Part shown: positions 50,852 through 53,451 of the stretch, piece by piece
Layout of the letters: every line of letters starts with the position of its first letter
How positions within the stretch are numbered: the stretch's first letter is position 1
Virus record (IMG/VR): IMGVR_UViG_3300042987_003044
Location: 1-53,451 of that record
Length of the DNA: 53,451 nucleotides
Reading direction: 5' to 3' (one strand)
From: a virus
Notes under the pieces: generated by a model
Databases searched by the model: none
Told to the model about the DNA's origin: nothing
The model's input: only the letters and a program-made list of their open reading frames with translations
Program-made: the position numbers and the translations under genes

Positions 50852-51040
50852 TCAGTTCAGCTTCTCAAAGTTACGGACAACAATGTCACAGGCAATTCTT
50901 TGGACTTCATCCATTTGCCCCTCATCATCAAATTGTGTTGCTAGAAGACAAATCAAATCCTCTTGGATTTGTTCGCGGACAGAAAGAATGTCAATCTTAT
51001 TCGCCATGTCTTTGATCCATTGCTCTTTGGAGTTAGTCAT
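50852..51040 (-). CDS. 62-residue helical hypothetical protein
   Basis: MTNSKEQWIKDMANKIDILS, VREQIQEDLICLLATQFDDE, GQMDEVQRIACDIVVRNFEK: three amphipathic helices, acidic overall, with two cysteines. No known family. It is tightly packed between its operon neighbours (3 bp and 2 bp gaps). Confidence 0.55.
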   Translation of the reverse strand: MTNSKEQWIKDMANKIDILSVREQIQEDLICLLATQFDDEGQMDEVQRIACDIVVRNFEKLN

Positions 51041-51043
51041 GAT

Positions 51044-51313
51044 TCAGTTAGCGTAGAGGGGCAGTTTTTTACGAAGGCGGATTGCGTCGTCAATCATTTC
51101 ACCAACCTGTTCATAAATGTAGGACGAACCGCCTACATCACAGAGAACATCTTGAGTGAAAAGTGTAGAGAAATAATCGTCCTGATTAGTCTCTTCGTTA
51201 AACTCAAACACATCATGTTGAGTGAATACGAACGCAGCACAACCTGCGTCCTCACCTTGACTCTCAATCATTTGGTTGATAGAGTCACGAAGTTGTCCAA
51301 GAGTGCGGTACAT
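51044..51313 (-). CDS. 89-residue hypothetical protein
   Basis: MYRTLGQLRDSINQMIESQG, then EDAGCAAFVFTQHDVFEFNE and a C-terminal helix EQVGEMIDDAIRLRKKLPLY. The first 45 residues (LGxLRDxINxMIxxQGEDAxCAAFVFTxxDVF) are a pattern seen in small cyanophage proteins of unknown role. The start overlaps the previous stop codon by ATGA. Confidence 0.6.
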   Translation of the reverse strand: MYRTLGQLRDSINQMIESQGEDAGCAAFVFTQHDVFEFNEETNQDDYFSTLFTQDVLCDVGGSSYIYEQVGEMIDDAIRLRKKLPLYAN

Positions 51314-51471
51314 CAGTCGTCTCCGAAGTTGTTAGTGAGGAAGTCTTCAAGTTCAACGAGTTTGTTATCACTCAAAGAATGAACATACTCTTTGAGAATG
51401 ACATCTAGAAGTTCAGGACTTTCATAGCATTTGTCATACAAAAACTCAAAGAGTTCTGTTTTGTCAGTCAT
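51313..51471 (-). CDS. 52-residue acidic hypothetical protein
   Basis: MTDKTELFEFLYDKCYESPE, LLDVILKEYVHSLSDNKLVE, LEDFLTNNFGDD. It is helical and strongly acidic. Both ends overlap neighbours by ATGA, so the frame is held by coupling on both sides, which supports it as a real gene. Function is unknown. Confidence 0.6.
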   Translation of the reverse strand: MTDKTELFEFLYDKCYESPELLDVILKEYVHSLSDNKLVELEDFLTNNFGDD

Positions 51472-51716
51472 TTGAGAACGTAACGAAAGTCGATGTTGTT
51501 AATGCACCAACCAGAAGAACAGGAAACTTCTTCTAGCAGTTCCTCTGTAACTTCATAATCATCGGCATCATCGGAAACCTCCAACTCAAACACCTGTCCG
51601 ATGTATGCTTTGGGGAGCATTTCTTCAGTTTCCAGTTGATCTTTTTCTGTCCAATCGCTATCATCGAGAGAACAATCGAACGAAATGTCGGTGATCTGAA
51701 CTGTACGAATCGCCAT
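51468..51716 (-). CDS. 82-residue acidic hypothetical protein
   Basis: The start MAIRTVQITDISFDCSLDDS at 51716 (TGATG overlap with the preceding stop) is preferred to a GTG 3 bp upstream. The protein is very acidic (DWTEKDQLETEEMLP, ELEVSDDADDYEVTEELLEE) and ends with CSSGWCINNIDFRYVLK, where the Cys pair and WCIxxxDF pattern stand out. Such EL/DD-rich small proteins with a CSxxGWCI-like end occur in cyanophages (from memory). Function is unknown. Confidence 0.6.
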   Translation of the reverse strand: MAIRTVQITDISFDCSLDDSDWTEKDQLETEEMLPKAYIGQVFELEVSDDADDYEVTEELLEEVSCSSGWCINNIDFRYVLK

Positions 51717-51976
51717 CACGAATCTTGCGAACTTTCATAAGATACAACGGATTCATCACCAACGGGAGAATCCTGTGCCACTTTCACAACTGGCACACGA
51801 TAATTGTAAGGAGAATTGAAAAAACGACGGAAAGCAACAACAACGATGAGAAGCGTTGAAGTGACACCAACCAAACCAAGGAAGGTGATAGCATCGCCAG
51901 AGAAAGTGTAGGTATCAGGGTTCATAGTGGCAAGTCGGTGAAAGTGATAACGAAGGGCAACAGATGCGAGAATCAT
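51716..51976 (-). CDS. small single-span membrane protein
   Basis: The start at 51976 (TGATG overlap) gives 86 residues; an internal start at 51925 (MNPDTYTFSGDAITFLG) gives 69 and may be the true one. One hydrophobic segment (AITFLGLVGVTSTLLIVVVA) is followed by a basic FRR stop and a polar tail of about 35 residues. It is therefore an N-out or N-in single-span protein of the host membrane. A perfect operator repeat (51774-51797) lies inside the coding sequence, in the codons around VPVVKVAQ. Function is unknown. Confidence 0.6.
   Translation of the reverse strand: MILASVALRYHFHRLATMNPDTYTFSGDAITFLGLVGVTSTLLIVVVAFRRFFNSPYNYRVPVVKVAQDSPVGDESVVSYESSQDS
51737..51797 (-). promoter_or_regulatory. 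operator-promoter cassette 7, inside a gene
   Basis: A perfect repeat at 51774-51797 (TGTGCCA-N10-TGGCACA) is followed after 31 bp by TCTTAT (51737-51742), a fair -10. It would serve the 82-residue gene starting at 51716. It is the only copy lying wholly within a coding region. Confidence 0.45.
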
Positions 51977-52095
51977 CAATAATCGTAGTCGGCGGCAAGG
52001 TACTCATTCATGTTGAAATCCTCGTCATTCAGTTCAGGAATGTCAAAGATTTCACCAGGAGCATCTTGAATCTCACTCCAGAGTTCGTCAAACAT
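51976..52095 (-). CDS. 39-residue acidic microprotein
   Basis: MFDELWSEIQDAPGEIFDIP then ELNDEDFNMNEYLAADYDY. It is very acidic, with aromatic residues every few positions, like small phage proteins that imitate nucleic acid or bind host enzymes (inference from composition). It is the first gene of the eight-gene operon, directly downstream of a cassette promoter and a GAGAG Shine-Dalgarno. Its stop overlaps the next start. Confidence 0.55.
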   Translation of the reverse strand: MFDELWSEIQDAPGEIFDIPELNDEDFNMNEYLAADYDY

Positions 52096-52118
52096 GTGTG
52101 TCTCTCAGGTACGAATGT

Positions 52119-52178
52119 AATGTAGAACGGATCGGGGGGAATTTCAACCCCCCTTGTGCCAGTTTTCAGACTGTCACT
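52119..52178 (-). promoter_or_regulatory. operator-promoter cassette 8
   Basis: Repeat 52155-52178 (TGGCACA proximal exact, AGTGACA distal), 7 bp, -35 TTGAAA (52142-52147), 17 bp, -10 TACATT (52119-52124). Six Gs and six Cs flank the -35. This is the promoter of the eight-gene operon. Confidence 0.75.
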
Positions 52179-52342
52179 TCCATCAGTTCAGATTCAATCT
52201 CATGTCCGAACCTACGGATGAACTCAGAATCAGATTGCCTCAGAACATTTGCCAGTTCGATTGCATCTTCACGGGATACTTGCGACACCTGAAAAGTGTA
52301 GTGTCCAAATGCAGGATCTTGTTCAGTGTGAAAGCAGCACAT
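52166..52342 (-). CDS. 58-residue hypothetical protein
   Basis: MCCFHTEQDPAFGHYTFQVS, QVSREDAIELANVLRQSDSE, FIRRFGHEIESELMEVTV. The pattern strand-helix-helix with SREDAIELANVL suggests a small globular protein. It has an excellent Shine-Dalgarno (GAGG, 9 bp). The last residues VTV and the stop are encoded by the arm of the next operator. It is separated from its cassette promoter by a leader of about 120 nt. Function is unknown. Confidence 0.6.
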   Translation of the reverse strand: MCCFHTEQDPAFGHYTFQVSQVSREDAIELANVLRQSDSEFIRRFGHEIESELMEVTV

Positions 52343-52470
52343 TGGAGTACCTCAGGAACAAATGTAAATTGAGAGGGCACGGTAATTACTTTTACCTCAA
52401 CCGCATGTCCCCGCTTCTAGTTGTCGGGGTGGTTGGGAACCGCCTTTTGTTCTTCCCTCTCAACAAATGT
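52343..52470 (-). other. long leader between cassette 9 and the 58-residue gene
   Basis: A transcribed, apparently non-coding leader of about 120 nt. It contains a short hairpin (GGTTCCCAACC), a possible four-codon upstream frame (ATGCGGTTGAGGTAA) and a second -10-like TACATT near 52360 whose surroundings copy the start of other cassettes. A regulatory leader or a second promoter is possible. Confidence 0.35.
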
Positions 52471-52530
52471 AGTATGGCAGGGATCTCATGAGAACACAAG
52501 ACCCCTTGTGCCAGTTTTCAGACCGTCCGC
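52471..52530 (-). promoter_or_regulatory. operator-promoter cassette 9
   Basis: Proximal half-site TGGCACA (52507-52513) with a degenerate distal half (52524-52530), 7 bp, -35 TTGTGT (52494-52499), 17 bp, -10 CATACT (52471-52476). The stop codon of the 103-residue gene lies in the repeat. Confidence 0.65.
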
Positions 52531-52829
52531 AGGAAGTTATAAACGCTGCGGCAATCATCGTAGAAAGACTTCACGTTGGGCACGAACACATTCATCACCC
52601 AGGCATAGAAAGTCTTTGCCAGTTCGATTACACGAAGCACGAACAATTGCAGACGCTCGGTGCAATCATACTGCTGCCACTTATCACGAATGACAGTAGC
52701 AACGGCAGCGATGAATGCACACACAGTTACAACAACGTCCATGAAGTTGTTGTAGTGTTTACGATAGTCAATCTCCTGCAGAGTTTCGATCAGAGCATCA
52801 GCAGGCGGGAAGGATTTGGTCAGTTCCAT
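52518..52829 (-). CDS. 103-residue membrane-associated hypothetical protein
   Basis: The start MELTKSFPPADALIETLQEI at 52829 is chosen over an upstream ATG lying next to the promoter. A hydrophobic stretch DVVVTVCAFIAAVATVI (about residues 31-47) is probably a membrane span or buried helix. A second, weaker one (LFVLRVIELAKTFYAWVMNV) lies near residue 70. The rest is helical and charged. I do not recognise it. It is the first gene after the control region at 52.9-53.1 kb, with its own cassette promoter. Confidence 0.55.
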   Translation of the reverse strand: MELTKSFPPADALIETLQEIDYRKHYNNFMDVVVTVCAFIAAVATVIRDKWQQYDCTERLQLFVLRVIELAKTFYAWVMNVFVPNVKSFYDDCRSVYNFLRTV

Positions 52830-52886
52830 GATAGTGAAAAGAGCGAAAGAACGGTGTGGGAGATTGCGTTTCTCAACCACGAATGT

Positions 52887-52946
52887 AGTATGGCACGATA
52901 TCACGGCATCCGCAACCAGGTCTGTGCCACTTGTTCAACTGTCACA
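52887..52946 (-). promoter_or_regulatory. operator-promoter cassette 10
   Basis: Repeat 52923-52946 (TGTGACA-N10-TGGCACA), 7 bp, -35 TTGCGG (52910-52915), 17 bp, -10 CATACT (52887-52892). It is the copy furthest to the right and has no gene ending in its repeat, so the repeat is kept even where it does not serve as a stop region. Confidence 0.75.
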
Positions 52947-52950
52947 AGAC

Positions 52951-53017
52951 TTTTTCAGGTTTTACGCTTTTTCAGTATTTCTGAAAATTCAGAATTCCTG
53001 AAAATTTCAGTCAGGAA
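52951..53017. repeat. cluster of TTCAG/CTGAA repeats
   Basis: In 67 bp the core TTCAG or its complement CTGAA occurs at least six times (for example TTTTTCAGG, TTTTTCAGT, CTGAAAA, TTCAGAATTCCTGAA, TTTCAGTCAGG). Several pairs form small palindromes. It lies between cassette 10 (minus) and a plus-strand promoter, the place for a shared operator, but could also fold as RNA or act as an iteron array. Confidence 0.5.
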
Positions 53018-53025
53018 CAAGGGGC

Positions 53026-53054
53026 TTGACAAGATCTCAAATATTCGCTAGAAT
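53026..53054 (+). promoter_or_regulatory. consensus plus-strand promoter
   Basis: TTGACA (53026-53031), 17 bp, TAGAAT (53049-53054): an almost perfect sigma70 promoter, pointing away from the minus-strand accessory genes. No plus-strand gene of useful size follows. Confidence 0.75.
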
Positions 53055-53060
53055 CGCTTT

Positions 53061-53161
53061 GCTAAGGATGAAGATGGGATTATAAGCTTTAAGACACAAA
53101 AATATGACTCCTAAGTGACAAGATTTAAACATAAGATCTTGTCAGGAATCGTCCTGTTTTT
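53061..53161 (+). ncRNA. candidate small RNA of about 100 nt
   Basis: Between the plus-strand promoter (predicted start near 53061) and the run of five Ts at 53157-53161 there is no frame longer than five codons. The end has two overlapping hairpins: a perfect 9-bp TGACAAGAT/ATCTTGTCA (53116-53144) and CAGGA-ATCG-TCCTG (53143-53156) followed by TTTTT, a small intrinsic terminator. The exact 5' end is estimated. No known RNA family was recognised. Confidence 0.5.
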
Positions 53162-53238
53162 AAATTATTCTTACTCGTCACATGTATATTATGTCCTATT
53201 TTATTTGCCAGAGATAGGATTGAACTCTCGCTCATCAT
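53125..53238 (-). CDS. possible 37-residue protein, doubtful
   Basis: A short frame MMSESSILSLANKIGHNIHV then TSKNNLKTGRFLTRSYV follows an exact TATAAATA (53247-53254) by only 8 bp. That would make the message nearly leaderless. It overlaps the candidate small RNA on the other strand. Composition is not distinctive. I list it because the late-promoter match is exact, but it may well be chance. Confidence 0.25.
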   Translation of the reverse strand: MMSESSILSLANKIGHNIHVTSKNNLKTGRFLTRSYV

Positions 53239-53246
53239 ATTGTTTT

Positions 53247-53254
53247 TATTTATA
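53247..53254 (-). promoter_or_regulatory. TATAAATA late-promoter match near the right end
   Basis: An exact match to the T4 late promoter on the minus strand, in a 90-bp stretch with no sure gene. It would give a late transcript antisense to the candidate small RNA and toward the accessory region. Confidence 0.4.
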
Positions 53255-53323
53255 ACAAAAGCACATTATAATGGTGTGGGAAGGGGTGAGTGGGGTGAAG
53301 CACATATTCTTGCACATAAACAT
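53255..53323. other. short stretch with no recognised feature
   Basis: Nothing recognisable apart from a G-rich run near 53276-53298 on the plus strand. Confidence 0.5.
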
Positions 53324-53354
53324 AAAAAAAAAGGCAGGGACACCACTCCCTGCC
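53324..53354 (-). terminator. strong intrinsic terminator
   Basis: A perfect 8-bp stem (GGCAGGGA with TCCCTGCC, 53333-53354) and a 6-nt loop, followed on the minus strand by nine Ts (53324-53332). It ends transcription coming from the right, just after the stop codon at 53355, and isolates the accessory region. Confidence 0.9.
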
Positions 53355-53451
53355 TTATGTTACCCACTCTACCTTATATGATATGATTATCTCGACGCGC
53401 AGGGTAACTTTACTGAATGCTGAGGCAAACCCGTTCCTCATATGATTATGT
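53355..53451 (-). CDS. C-terminal end of a gene cut by the window edge
   Basis: An open minus-strand frame enters from the right edge and ends with TAA at 53355-53357, just before the terminator. The visible part ends SKVTLRVEIIISYKVEWVT. An ATG at about 53441 would also allow a 28-residue protein. The position right before a strong terminator supports a real gene end; identity cannot be told. Confidence 0.4.
   Translation of the reverse strand, partial: HNHMRNGFASAFSKVTLRVEIIISYKVEWVT

Noticed and set aside
47863-52946. The 24-bp repeats as CRISPR repeats
   Set aside because: The copies are hundreds of bp apart with genes between them and tied to promoters; there are no short uniform spacers and no cas genes.
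47863-52946. The 24-bp repeats as ordinary intrinsic terminators
   Set aside because: The stems are not followed by T-runs, and the copy at 52923 has no gene ending next to it. The copy at 51774 is inside a gene. All keep a fixed distance to a -10 element. A secondary terminator role is still possible.
52488-53051. 187-codon plus-strand frame at the right end of the accessory region
   Set aside because: Covers the minus-strand 103-residue gene, cassette 10 and the TTCAG repeats. No plus-strand promoter lies upstream and no motif is visible.
53200-53236. A tRNA-like T-arm (minus strand GAGAG-TTCAATC-CTATC followed by TCTGGCA)
   Set aside because: The T-stem has a mismatch, and no matching acceptor strand, D-arm or anticodon arm is found upstream on the minus strand. 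A chance likeness or a remnant; not a tRNA gene.

Overview
The window is most of the structural half of a T4-like (myovirus-type) bacteriophage genome, together with an accessory region of very different character. The gene set and order are those of marine T4-like cyanophages. The order is 47-55-(Sm-like?)-uvsW-(small)-uvsY-3-23-22-21-(small)-67-like-20-19-18-(Zn)-17-(fibre-like)-(CTS-like)-(DUF mosaic)-16-15-14-13-(two small virion proteins)-(two small ORFs)-(2365-aa baseplate/fibre protein)-8-(3963-aa protein)-6-25. Every clear protein gene is on the minus strand and is read from high to low coordinates. No integrase, transposase, CRISPR array, rRNA or complete tRNA was seen. A cyanobacterial host is inferred from the gene types, not from a host marker gene.

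Region 1 (1-3.4 kb) holds recombination and regulatory genes: the start of gp47 cut by the window edge, the late sigma factor gp55, a small unknown protein, the helicase UvsW and the recombination mediator UvsY. Region 2 (3.4-7.8 kb) is the head module: tube-terminator-like gp3, capsid gp23 with a strong terminator, scaffold gp22, protease gp21 and small core proteins. Region 3 (7.8-21.7 kb) holds portal, tail tube, sheath, both terminase subunits, neck proteins and several lineage-specific virion proteins. Region 4 (21.7-45.0 kb) is the baseplate module. It includes two giant proteins of 2365 and 3963 residues that share beta-rich repeats with gp8 and gp14.

Region 5 (45.0-47.25 kb) is AT-rich and holds small conserved phage genes and a GT-A glycosyltransferase. 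Near 47.3 kb the composition turns much richer in G+C. From there to about 53.0 kb (region 6) the DNA carries about 17 small genes plus one 298-residue ligase-like nucleotidyltransferase relative. They are organised by a repeated promoter cassette. The cassette is a 24-bp inverted repeat (TGTGnCA-N10-TGnCACA), then about 7 bp, a -35 element often set between a G-run and a C-run, 17 bp, and a -10 hexamer usually reading CATACT. Ten copies keep a 29-31 bp spacing between repeat and -10 element. I read this as a phage or host regulon of early accessory genes; it is the most interesting signal in the window.

Region 7 (52.95-53.45 kb) has TTCAG repeats, a plus-strand consensus promoter with a downstream hairpin terminator (candidate small RNA of about 100 nt), a strong minus-strand terminator and the end of another possible gene.

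Expression logic visible in the DNA: the late sigma gene gp55 and the glycosyltransferase have host sigma70-type promoters. Virion gene clusters are preceded by exact or near matches to the T4 late promoter TATAAATA. Many genes are joined by TAATG, ATGA or TGATG stop-start overlaps.
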